The translations under genes and the position numbers were made by a program. A stretch of 64,000 bases of DNA from Dasypus novemcinctus (taxonomy: Eukaryota; Chordata; Mammalia; Cingulata; Dasypodidae). The stretch covers positions 31,478,770 through 31,542,769 of the forward strand of contig NC_080682.1 in assembly GCF_030445035.2 (NCBI RefSeq), in the 5' to 3' direction. The notes beneath the pieces are model-generated. The model worked only from the letters and a program-made list of their open reading frames with translations, did not search any database and had not been told where the DNA came from. How positions within the stretch are numbered: the first letter of the stretch is position 1; each line of letters opens with the position of its first letter. Below, piece by piece: positions 26,237 through 37,400 of the stretch.

Positions 26237-26366
26237 ATGTATTAATTCAGTTTAGCTCTTCTAAAGGGTAATCAGTTACTAGTTTAAAGCTGTAACTAAA
26301 CAAACTGGTTAAAAAACGTGTATTGAAAACATTTAAAGCATTAGAAAAATGGTAATTTTAGCAGTT

Positions 26367-26915
26367 TGATATGGTTATGAATTCCAAAGATAGACATAGG
26401 ATTATGTTTGTAACCTGGTCTGTACCTGGGTGTGATTAAGTTATGATTAAGGCTTTTGATTATGCAACATTATTAGGGCATTGAGTCCCCACCCCTTGGT
26501 GAGTGGGGACTTACAGCTAAAAGGCATCACAAAGGACAGAGTTGGGGGTTTTCAATGGTGGAGTTTGATGCTGAAGCCTTACACTGGAGCCCCAGGAAGT
26601 AAGCACACAGAGGAAAGAGAAGCAAGCCCCAGCCAGAGAGGAGTCCTGAGACCAGGAAGAAGCAAGCCCTAAGAAGAAAGGAATCCTGAACCCAGAGAGG
26701 AGAAAGACTGTGGTAGTAAGGAATCCAGGAAGCCTGAACTCTTGTAGACATCGTCAATCATCTTGCTCCAACACATGAAAATAGACTTTGGTTAGGGAAA
26801 TAACTTATGATTTATGGCCTGGTATCTGTAAGCTCCTACCCCAAATAAATACCCTTTACAAAAACCAACCAATTTCTGGTATTTGGAGTCAGCACCCCTT
26901 TAGCTGACTAAAACA
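26367..26915 (+). mobile_element. LTR (ERVL-MaLR-like), 5' copy
   Basis: Begins TGATATGGTT and ends 'ctgactaaaaca'. The polyadenylation signal 'ccaaataaatacc' lies at about 26841-26853. A primer-site-like 'tttggtactgagg' follows immediately at about 26919, as in MaLR proviruses. Its 3' third recurs at 6056-6650 and 28131-28461. It has no coding capacity of its own. Confidence 0.68.
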
Positions 26916-28130
26916 AAATTTGGTACTGAGGAGTGGGGAAGTGCTTTTGCAATTACCTAAAGGTTGGAATGGTTTTATAAATGCCTAAGGGGTATTTTTT
27001 GGAGGAATTGTGAGATACTTAATGGAAAAGGCCTAGATTGCTTTGAAGAGACTGATGATAGCAATATGGATGTGAAAGAGACTTTTTATAATGACTTAGA
27101 AGTAAATGATGAAACTATTATAGGAAACTGGAGAAAATGTGATCCATGTATTAAAGTTACAGAGAACTTAGCAAGTTTAACTGCTAGTGTTTTATGGAGG
27201 CCAGAATTTAAAAATGGTGAGCCTGGGCATTTAGCTGAGAAATTTCCAAAGTAAACCCAAAGAATGCCACTTGGCTTCTGATCATGGCTTATAACAAAAT
27301 GCTAGAAGGGAAAGATATACTGAGGACTGAATTTCCAGGCAGAAAGGAAACAGAAAGTAACTCTGGAAATTACAAGTCTCTGGAAAGCAAGCTCCCAAAT
27401 GAAAGTGCCCCATTGAGGACTTAACTAAATTTATAATTTGTAAATCACTATTTGAGATGCAGTTATCTTGGAAAGACATGCAGAACGTCTTGCTGTCTAA
27501 TGGCTTGGACCCCTGCTTCCTGCATGGTAAACCAACAGAGTTTTTGAGAGAGTGGTATGAACAAACCACTGTCAGCCTGGACTAAAAGGGACATGGAAAG
27601 GAAAGATTAAAGGGGAAATGACTTCAAGAGGAAAATCACGGAAACTGAGATCTGTAATGAAGACATCACCTTGGGCCAAGAGTGGAACCCCACACCTTTG
27701 TACAGAGAGGGTGAGTTTGCACCAGCAGCTGAAGAGGGTGGATGTTCCCACCTGATGTTCTGGGAGTGTTTTGCCACCCCAGGGTACAGAGAGGTTGAAG
27801 CACATTCCCCAAGGATTATGGTGGTTAAGATCAGCACCCCACAGATCTGAGAGTGGTAGACTTGTCCCCCATGGATTAGGGAAGGCCAGACGGTCAACTC
27901 TTTTTCTCTGATAGGGTTGAGACTATATGCCAAAGGTTAGGGGGAATTTTGTCTTCATACCACTGTCTAAGGAGGGTTAAGATTGTAACCCAAAGATTGG
28001 ATAAGGTGTGGCAATCACCCCAACATTCTTGGAAGGAGAGTTCTTGAGCTTGGTCAACACCCAGATGCTTGATGAGAGTGGAACCAAGAAAATGGACATT
28101 AGGAAAACATGTGGAAAGGATGGTGTAATA
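26916..28130 (+). mobile_element. MaLR-like internal region with degenerate tandem repeat
   Basis: This follows the 5' LTR directly. It has 'ggtactgaggagtgggg' at the start and a 96-codon open remnant at 26964-27254, in the style of MaLR internal sequence, which does not encode functional retroviral proteins. From about 27700 to 28120 there is a degenerate repeat of roughly 50-60 bp, with cues 'ccccaaggatta', 'ccccatggatta', 'tgccaaaggtta' and 'acccaaagattgg'. There are no gag, pol or env genes here. Confidence 0.6.
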
Positions 28131-28461
28131 GTCAGCTAAAGGGTTGCTGATGTGAAATTCCAGAAATTGGTTAGTTTTATAAAGGGTATTTATTTGGGGT
28201 AGAAGCCTACAGATACCAGACAATAAAGCATAAGTTACTTCCCTCACCAGTGCAAGACCCTGGAAGCAAGGAACCCAGGAAACCTGAACCCTTGCAGACA
28301 TCATCAGCCATCTTGCTCCAACACGTGAAAATAGACTTTGGTGAGGGAGGTAACTTATGCTTTATGGCCTGGTATCTGAAAGCTCCTACCCCAAATAAAT
28401 ACCCTTTATATAAACCACTTTCTGGTATTTTGTATCAGCACCCCTTTTGCTGACTAATACA
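28131..28461. repeat. Inverted LTR-end pair (hairpin-like)
   Basis: 28131-28250 is the LTR 3' end on the minus strand, from 'gtcagctaaagggttgctga' to 'cttccctcacc'. 28251-28461 is the same end on the plus strand, finishing 'gctgactaataca'. The arms of about 115 bp face each other around a spacer of about 80 bp that also belongs to the LTR. It occupies the place of the 3' LTR of the element starting at 26367. A normal provirus would have a direct 3' LTR, so this reflects inversion or a second insertion. Confidence 0.65.
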
Positions 28462-29228
28462 GTAATGTTATAACCTAAACATTTTGCTGATACTTTTTAT
28501 AATTTATTTATTTTTTTATGCTTTTACCATGCTTCTGGAAATATATGTCCTTCTTAAAACTACTAAAATAACCATGCATTTAATACATGGCCTATCTGGA
28601 GAATTGAGTATTTTGGCTTAGGCTACCTGTGGCACAAACAGTGTTGTTCTTGGGGTAAATGCATTAACATTTAATTTTCTACTTAGACTTTTATGAGGTA
28701 TAAGCCAAGTATATGCTACAAATGATTTTCTGTAAAAGGAAAATTAATACTAACATTGAAATAACTTATATGTCTATGAATCATTGACAGTGTATAGGAA
28801 TATATTAATAATCTTCATTAAGGAAATAAATAAATATACTAAGAGAAATAAATGAGACAAAAGGCACTACATATCTTTTGATTCCATCAATATAATATAA
28901 AAACAAATAAATTAGAGAAGCAGAAACACAATAGAATTATGTAAAGCAGAAGTTTAGAGATTGAGATATAATTAAGGGATATAAAATTTTTGTTTGTTTA
29001 TTATTATTATTAGATTAATGAAAATTCATTAGTAATGATTGAAGTGATGAATGCACAACCATGAGTATAAAAAAATGTCATTGACTGCACATTTTGGATG
29101 GAATGTATGCTTTATGAAACTGTATCAATAGAATTGATTAAAATAATGTATATGGCTGTGAATCATTCACTTATTTTTCCAGTAGTTATTATTGTATATT
29201 ACTAATTCTATGAGATACGTATGTAACT
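28462..29228 (+). mobile_element. Truncated L1 3' end within unclassified DNA
   Basis: About 28850-29145 reads as plus-strand L1 3' UTR, matching the end of the L1 at 3847-7138: 'gattgaagtgatgaatgca', 'catttggatg'-like wording, then 'tgtatcaatagaattgatt'. The rest of the interval is AT-rich and unrecognised. About 85 bases further on, the minus-strand L1 3' end at 29229 begins, so two L1 tails face each other. Confidence 0.6.
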
Positions 29229-30287
29229 TTTTTAAACAAATCAATTTTATTGATACATATTAATAAAGCACACAATTCATCCAAAGTGTACAATCAATGG
29301 TATTTGATATAATCACATAGTTGTGCATTCATCACTTCAATTATTTGAGCATTTTCATTATTTCAATGATAATAACAAACTAAAAACAGACAAAGAAAAT
29401 TCCTCACCTCTCAATCTCTATATGCTTTCCCCACTACACAGCTGATGTTTCTAGCTATTCAATCTATAATGTGTATAATTAGTATAGTCACAGAGTCGTA
29501 CATTCATCATCTCAAAAATTTTAGAACAATTTCATTACTCCAAAAAGAAAAACTCCACTCCCCTTAGCATTCCTTCCTCATATCTACATAACCTCTAACC
29601 TCCTTTCATCTTTATAATTTGACTTATATTTATATTTTATATAAATGGAATTATACAATATGCAGTACTCTGTGTCTGGTATCCTTCACTTAGTATAATG
29701 TGTGTGTGTGTTTTGTCTAATATTAACATTTTGCAGTGTTAACTTATATTTGTTCAGCTTCAAAGAAGAAGTCTTATATTTGCATTCTACCCATATTCAT
29801 ATTTCACATAATATATTGATATTTCACAAAGTATATTTAGTTCAAAATAGGGCCGTTATATAGTATTTGTTCTTTTATGTCTGACTTGCCGTACTCAACA
29901 TAATGTCCTCCAAGTTTATCCATGTTGTCATGTGGTTCACAACTTATTTCTTCTTACTATTGCATAATATTTCATTGTGTGTATACTCCACAATTTGTTT
30001 ATCCATTAATCAGTTGATGGACATCTGTGCTGTTTCTAACTTTTGACTATCTTGAATTAATGCTGCTATGAACATCAGGGAGCAGATATATATTCATGTC
30101 ACTGCTTTCAGTACTTCTGAATACATATCTAGCAATGGTATTGCTGGGTCCCACAGAAAGTCTATATTCAACTTCCTTAGGAATTGACCAACTCTCATCC
30201 GCCATGGCTGTACCATACTACATTCCCACCAACAGCGAGTAAGCATTCCTATCTCCCCACATCCTCTCCGTTTAGTTTTCTGAATTT

Positions 30288-30884
30288 TTAAAAATATTTT
30301 CCTCCCCCTTCCTCTTCCCTGCCCTGCTATTTTTGCTGTCTGTGTCCATTTGCTGTGTGATCCTCTTTATCGATTCCTCCTTTTATCTTCTCTTCCCATC
30401 TTTATCCTCTAGGATTCACAAGGATTTGATCCTGGGGACCTCTGATGTGGAGAGAGGTTCTCTGTCAATTGCACCACCTCTGTTCTTGGTTTCTGCTGTA
30501 CTTCACTTTGACACTACCCTTTGTTTCTCTTTTGTTGCATCATCATCTTGCTGCATGACTCCCTTGTGCAGGCACTGGCTCACCTTGTGGGCATTCAGCA
30601 TGCCAGGTGGGCACTCGGCTCACCACACAGGCACTGGCTCATGGTGAGGGAATATGGCTTGCTGCACAGGCACTCAGCTCACCACATGGGCACTCACATG
30701 GGCACTTGGCTCCATTGGACACTCAGCTTGGTGTGTGGGCACTGAGTTGACTATGCTGGCACTTTGCTTACCACGTAGGCACTGGCTTGCCATGCAGGCA
30801 AGCTTTCTCCTCTTCTTTTTCACCAGGAGGCCCCAGGGACTGAACTCTGTTCCTCCTCTATCACTTGAGTCACATCCATTTCCT
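30288..30884 (-). mobile_element. tRNA-derived SINE with expanded internal repeat and 14-bp target duplication
   Basis: 'agttttctgaattt' occurs exactly at 30274-30287 and 30885-30898, flanking the element. Read on minus it begins 'aggaaatggatgtgactcaag', the SINE head seen at 18651. A second head with a B-box-like 'ggatcaaatcc' lies near 30425-30435, and the A-rich tail is at 30288-30300. Unlike the 370-420-bp dimers elsewhere, it is about 597 bp. The extra length is an array of about nine 20-30-bp units of the type 'ggcactggctcaccaca' at about 30570-30800. It interrupts ORF2 of the old L1. Confidence 0.82.
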
Positions 30885-31667
30885 AGTTTTCTGAATTTGA
30901 ATAGTGACCGGTCTAATAGGTGTGAAAAGATATCTCATTTTAGCTTTGATATGTATTTCTCTAATCGCTAGTGATGTTGAACATTTTTTCATGTCTTGCT
31001 TTGCCATTTGTATTTCTTCTTAGAACAGTTGTCTTTTAAAGTTTTTTGCCCATTTTTTAATTGATAATTTGTCCTTTTATTTTTGAGATCCATGATCTCT
31101 TTGTATATCATGGATATTAAACCCTTATTAGATATGTGATTGGTAAATATTTTCTCCCATTAAGTTGGCTGTCTTTTCACCCTTTTGATAAAGTCCTTTG
31201 AGGGGCAACAGTGCTGAATTTTGAGAAGGTCCCATTGATCTATATTTTCTTTTGTTACTTATGTTTTGAGCATAAGTTTTAAGAAACTACCACCTACCAC
31301 AAGAGCTTGAAGATGTTCCCTATATTTTCTTTTAGTAGTTTTATGGTTGTTGATTTTATATTTAAGTCCTTGATCCATTTTGAGTTAATTTTTGTACAAC
31401 GTATGAGATGGGGGGCTTCTTTCTTTCTTTTGGATATGGCTATCCAGTTCTTCCAGCACCATTTCTGGAATAGTATGTTGTGGCCCAGCTGGGTGGGTTT
31501 AAATGCCTTGGCAAAAATTACTTGACTGTAGATGTGAGGGTCAATTTCTTAGCTTTTGATTCAGTTTCATTGGTACATTTATCTGTCCTTATGACAATAC
31601 CATGCTGTTTTCCCCACTGTTCCTAAGCAATATGCTTAAAAGTCAGTAAGTGAGAATCTTCCATCTT

Positions 31668-31680
31668 TGTTCTTCTTTTA
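31668..31680. repeat. Target-site duplication of the young L1, left copy
   Basis: 'tgttcttctttta' at 31668-31680 is repeated exactly at 41330-41342. Joining the outer flanks restores the ORF2 sequence of the old host L1 ('tttgttcttctttta' then 'aatatattttggtta'). Confidence 0.85.
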
Positions 31681-31689
31681 TTTTTTTTT

Positions 31690-34491
31690 TAATTTTTTTA
31701 TTTTTTATTGACTTTGTAATAATATTACATTAAAAATATATATGTGAAGTCCCATTCAACCCCACCCCCCCACCCCCCCTCTCCCCCCCCCCAACAACAC
31801 TCGTTCCCATCATCATGACATATCCATTGGATTTGGTAAGTACATCTTTGGGCACCTCTGCACCTCATATACATTGGTTCACATCATGGCCCATACTCTC
31901 CTCTATTCCATCAAGTAGGCCCTGTGAGGATTTACAATGTCCGGTGATTACCTCTGAAGCACCATCCAGGGCAGCTCCATGTCCCGAAGACGCCTCCACC
32001 TCTCATCTCTTCCTGCCTTTCCCCATACCCTTTGTCCATTATGTCCCCTTTTCCCAATCCAATGCCACCTCTTCTATGTGGACACTGGATTGGTTGTGTC
32101 CATTGCACCTTTATGTCAAGAGGAGGCTCAGATTCCACCTGGATGCTGGATGCAATCCTCCCATTTTCAGTTGTAATCACTCTAGGCTCCATGGTGTGGT
32201 GGTTGTCCTTCTTCACCTCCATCTTAGCTGAGTGTGGTAAGTCCAATAAATCAGATTGTAGGTGCTGGAGTCTGTTGAGGCTCAGGATCTAGCTATCACA
32301 TTGTCAGTCCAGAGATTCAAATCCCCTAAATATATATTAAACCCCAACATTAACTGCACCTCCAGCACATTAGCATGGAAGTCTTATGAAGGGAGATCCC
32401 ATCTGAGTCCAGATTCATCACACATAAACACCATTTCCAAAGAGGGGCCATCTGCCCTGGTAGTTAACCCCATCGGCCATGACCATAACTCCCATGGGTC
32501 TCTTTAGCCCTCAAAGGAACCAATATCTGGGGGTTGTATCTGCTTTATCTGTCTCTCTGACTCTGCTCAGTTGTGCATGAGGGCAAACCTTCTGCCAGCC
32601 TCCAGACTCTTTTTTAGAAACTCGTAGCCATATAAACTCATTTCTCCTTTCCATTTCCCCCTTACTTTAGGTCAAACAGCATTTTAAAGTCATGGTATTT
32701 TATGTAGACATGGATATTCTGCTGATCTGCATTGAACCTTCCGTATAAGGTCATTTTCCAGTTGCATCATCAGTTGGTAGTTGATAGTGTTCCCTCGTTG
32801 CCAGGGAGGCTCATCCCCGGGTGTCATGTCCCACGCTGGGGGGAAGGCATTGCATTTACATGCTGAGTTTGGCTTCGAGACTGGCCACATTTGAGTAACA
32901 TGAAGGCTGACAGAAGGAAATTCCCAGGCACAAAGTTGCTCTAGGCCTTGTTCTTATTTTGGGTTTATCAGCTCACAAGCATAGTCATTAGTATCAGGGG
33001 CTCACTGTTGAACCCTCACTCCCTCCCGGTCCCCACCACTGTACCTGGGAGACTGTCGCTGCTCCCCTAGGGACCACGACAGAGCACCACTGGCCAGGAA
33101 CCCAGTACCCCCCCTACTGTGGTTTTTAATTGTTGCCACTATGAGTATATCCAAACATTACCATGCACCCTGGACATATGTTCTGTACAGCTCCCTGTCA
33201 GTCATATATCACCTGTCATTGGTATCCCATACCAGTATCCCTCCATTGCCATTGTTGAAACACTCTGTGATCCAGAACTCCCCGAAATTTGAAGCCCAAT
33301 ATAATGTCATGGTCCCTTATTAGGGAATGGCATATAGCGATGGGTTTAAAGGATAGATAAAGAACTTGGATAAAGTTAGATAAAGAACTTAGATAAAGAA
33401 TGTTGACTTGAAAAAATTCCACATCCTATCTTTTTCTTTCCCCCCCCCCCTAATTATTCAGCTTTTCTTCACAGGAGTCCTAGACCACAGCAATGTATAT
33501 ATATAATATACAGCACTCCCACACATCCACCAGAAAACCTTTTCCCTTCCACAGTGATACTCTTACGCCCTATTCATATCATATTTACTTAAAGTGATGT
33601 ACAGAGTCTGAGACATTAGCTTTCTAACAAGGTGACATTTGTGCTTACATTATGGTGCATACTTTAGGATACACAGTTCTTTACATTTTTAGTTATCCTA
33701 TGTTTTACATTATGGTTTACATTATCAGTCTGTCATCTCCTATATGTTATGGTGTAATATTACATGTTTTATATCCATCCTTGTGTACTCTCAAGAAACT
33801 CCTCTCTTACCCCCCATTTACTTTGGTTCCACACATTTAACGTCCATTTTCCCTTCCACCTTGGTGCCCTCAGTGATAGCCAACCTCCGTTTCCTGAGGA
33901 GCCACTTCCAGAGATAGATGGAATAGTGTTCAGGGCCTAACTTGCTCAACTGCCCCAATGCCCTGGGAGCCACCCTTTCTCTCGAGGGATACAGTTCCCT
34001 CTATTGGATGGCATTAGTCCTCCCCAGGATGTGGGTCCACTCCCACTCTCACTACTTGGGTTTCTACCCCATGGTGTCACCCACTCTGGCAGAATGAGCA
34101 TTTAGACATTCCCCAGGAGCCCGTCCTGCATCAGACCCTCCCCTCCGAGCATTCTAAACAGGTAACCCTCTTTATTATATTTTGATATGATTTTCTCGGC
34201 ATTTTACTCTCCACCAACACCTGACCCTCTCCTGGTTCGTATGCTACCCCTCCCTCCCCCCACTTTTGGGCAACGTTACCCACCCGTCCCTCCCCAGCCA
34301 CCCTCAAACCCGCAAAGCCCCAAGCAAAGGCAACCCCTTGCCCCCCTTTTATCTCTTCTTTGTGTTCATACTTACCACCATCTCGTCTTAAATTCCACCC
34401 CTGCAGACATCGGCTCATATCCTTCCTCCACCTTCCGATTTCCTGCAAGCCTATCGTTCAGTCTCTTGCTATCTAGGGCAGCTTGTTTATT
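31690..34491 (-). other. Long L1 3' UTR (about 2.8 kb)
   Basis: The sequence between the ORF2 stop at 34492-34494 and the A tail has no visible foreign insertion. Pieces of the same wording recur in other L1 copies here: 57359-58140 matches about 32405-33300, 20481-21943 matches parts, and 56221-56740 matches the last 0.5 kb. It is therefore an inherited L1 feature rather than a private insert. A C-rich run on plus (about 31758-31793, G-rich in sense) lies about 60 bases before the tail. The 3' UTR of the old host L1 is only about 0.65 kb. Confidence 0.75.
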
Positions 34492-37400
34492 TCATATCAT
34501 TGAGGTCATGTAGTATTTGTCCTTCAATGTCTGGGTTGCTTCACTCAACATAAGGTTCTCAAGATTCATCCATGTTATCACATGTATTTGTAGTGTGTTT
34601 GTTCTTACAGCCGAGTAGTATTCCATTGTGTGTATATACCACATTTTATTGATCCACTCGTCTGTTGATGGGCATTTGGGTTGATTCCAACTTTTGGCAA
34701 TAGTGAACAATGCTGCTATGAACATTGGTGTACATATATTGGTTTGTGTTCTTGTTTTCAGTTCTGCTGGGTATATTCCCAGCAGTGGTATTGCTGGGTC
34801 ATATGGCAAATCTATGGCTAGTTTTTTGAGAAACCGCCATACTGTTCTCCAGAATGGTTGGATCCTTCTGCATTCCCTCCAGCAGTGGATGAGTGTTCCC
34901 CTTCCTTCACATCCTCTCCAGCACTTGTATTCTTCTGTTTTTTTCATAGCTGCCAATCTTATGGGTGTAAGATGGTATCTCATTGTGGTTTTGATTTGCA
35001 TTTCCCTGATAGCTAGAGATTTGGAACATTTTTTCATGTGCTTTCTTGCCATTTGTATTTCTTCTTCGGAGAAGTGTCTGTTTAAGTCTTTTTCCCATTT
35101 TTTAAATGGATTGTTTGTCTTTTTATTTTCAAGATGTAGGAGTTCTTTATATATGCAAGTTATAAGTTTCTTATCAGATATATGATTGCCAAATATTTTC
35201 TCCCACTGTGTGGGCTCCCTTTTTACTTTCTTGACAAACTCCTTTGAGGTGCAGAAGGCTTTAATTTTGAGGAAGTCCCATTTATCTATTAGTTCTTTTG
35301 CTGCTCGTGCTTTTGGTGAGATATTCATAAATCCATTACCTATTACAAGGTCCTGTAGATGTTTCCCTACACTGCTTTCTAAGGTTTTTATGGTCTTGGC
35401 TCTTATATTTAGGTCTTTGATCCATCTTGAGTTGATCTTTGTATAAGGTGTGAGATGGTAATCCTCTTTCATTCTTCTACATATGGCTATCCAGTTCTCC
35501 AGACACCATTTGTTGAATAGGCCACTCTCTCCCAGTTGAGAGGGTTTGGTGGCTTTATCGAATATTATGTGGTTGTATATGTGAGGTTCTATATCAGAGC
35601 TTTCAATTCGATTCCATTGGTCTATATGTCTCTCCTTATGCCAATACCATGCTGTTTTCACCACCGTAGCTTTATAGTATGTTTTGAAGTCAGGTAGTGT
35701 GATTCCTCCAATTTCGTTTTTCTTTTTCAGTATGTCTTTGGCTATTCGGGGTCTCTTTCCTTTCCAAATAAATTTCATAGTTAGTTTTTCTAGTTCCTTA
35801 AAGAAGGCTGCATTGATTTTTATTGGGATTGCATTGAATGTGTAGATCAGTTTTGGTAGGATAGACATCTTAATAATGTTCAGTCTTCCTATCCATGAAC
35901 AAGGAATAGTCTTCCATTTATTTAGGTCTTCTTTGATTTCCTTGAACAATCTTGTATAGTTCTCAGTGTATAAGTTCTTTACCTCTTTAGTTAAATTTAT
36001 TCCTAAGTATTTGATTTTTTTATTTACTATTGTGAATGGTATTTGTTTCTTGATTTCCTCCTGATCTTGCTCATTATTGGTGTACAGAAATGCTACTGAT
36101 TTTTGCGCATTGATCTTATAACCTGCAACTTTACTAAACTCATTTATGAGTTCTAGAATCTTCGTTGTAGATCTCTCAGGGTTTTCTATGTATAGGATCA
36201 TGTCATCTGCAAATAATGAAATTTTGACTTCTTCCTTTCCAATTTGAATGCCTTTTATTTCTGGTTCTTGCCTCAGTGCTCGAGCAAGTACTTCTAAGAC
36301 AATGTTAAATAGGAGCGGCGACAGTGGGCATCCTTGTCTTGTTCCTGAGTTTAGAGGGAAGGAGTCTAGGATTTCTCCATTGTAAACAATATTGGCTTTA
36401 GGTTTTTCATATATACTCTTTATCATGTTCAAAAAATTTCCTTGTATTCCAATCATTTGGAGTGTTTTTATCAAGAAAGGGTGCTGTATTTTGTCAAATG
36501 CTTTTTCTGCATCAATAGATATAATCATGTGATTTTTTTCCTTCAATCTGTTTATATGGTGTATTACGTTGATTGATTTTCTTATGTTGAACCATCCTTG
36601 CATACCTGGGATGAATCCCACTTGGTCGTGGTGTATAATTCGTCTAATGTGTTGTTGAATACGATTAGCAAGTATTTTGTTAAGTATTTTTGCGTCTAGG
36701 TTCATTAGAGAAATTGGTCTGTAATTTTCCTTTCTTGTGATGTCTTTGTTTGGCTTTGGTACTAGGGTAATGTTGGCATCATAGAAGGAGTTGGGTAATG
36801 TTCTTTCTGTTTCGATGGTTTGGAATAGTTTCAGCAGGATTGGTGTCAGTTCTTTCCGGAATGTTTTATAGAATTCACCTGTGAAGCCATCTGGCCCTGG
36901 GCTCTTCTTAGTTGGGAGATTTTTAATAACTGATTCTATCTCTCTGCTTGTGATTGGTTTGTTAAGATCATCAATTTCTTCTTTTGTCAATATGGGCTGT
37001 TTATGTGTTTCTAGGAATTTGTCCATTTCCTCTAGATTGTCATTTTTGTTGGAATATAGTTTTTCAAAATATCCTCTTATGATAGTCTTTATTTCTGTGG
37101 GGTCAGTGGTGATATCGCCTTTCTCATTTCTTATTTTGTGTATTTGCATCTTCTCTCTTTTTTTCTTTGTTAGTGTTGCTAAAGGTTTGTCAATTTTGTT
37201 AATCTTCTCAAAAAACCAGCTCTTGGTCTTGTTTATCTGTTCAAGTGCTTTCTTATTTTCTATTTCATTTAGTTCTGCTCTTATCTTTGTTATTTCCTTC
37301 CTTCTTCTTCCTGTTGGGTTACTTTGTTGTTGTTTTTCTAATTCCTTCAAATGTGCAGTTAGTTCTTCAATTTTTGCTCTTTCTTCTTTTTTGATATATG

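Larger units (their letters stand above)
20481..26245 (-). mobile_element. L1 with internal deletion of the reverse transcriptase region
   Basis: Minus-strand L1. The 3' end (poly-T on plus) lies near 20485-20500. The 3' UTR runs to about 21943, including a C12 tract near 20563 and a 19-bp tandem 'gagatcctatatggct' near 21005-21050. At about 21943 it jumps straight into ORF2 at the position equivalent to about residue 480 of a full ORF2, so the reverse transcriptase and C-terminal parts are missing. The endonuclease part survives as a 220-residue frame at 22911-23573. ORF1 survives as a 219-residue frame at 23849-24508 plus an N-terminal piece at 24545-24790. The 5' UTR runs from about 24900 to 26245 and ends in a G-rich tandem repeat. 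A solo LTR sits at 22189-22636. The element cannot move on its own. Confidence 0.82.

Noticed and set aside
26964-27254. 96-codon frame that looks protein-like
   Set aside because: It is part of the MaLR-like internal region, a non-coding retroelement remnant; not a host gene.
34694-35185. 163-codon plus frame and similar plus frames across 34700-39100
   Set aside because: They lie antisense to the well-supported L1 ORF2 and ORF1 and are shadow frames.
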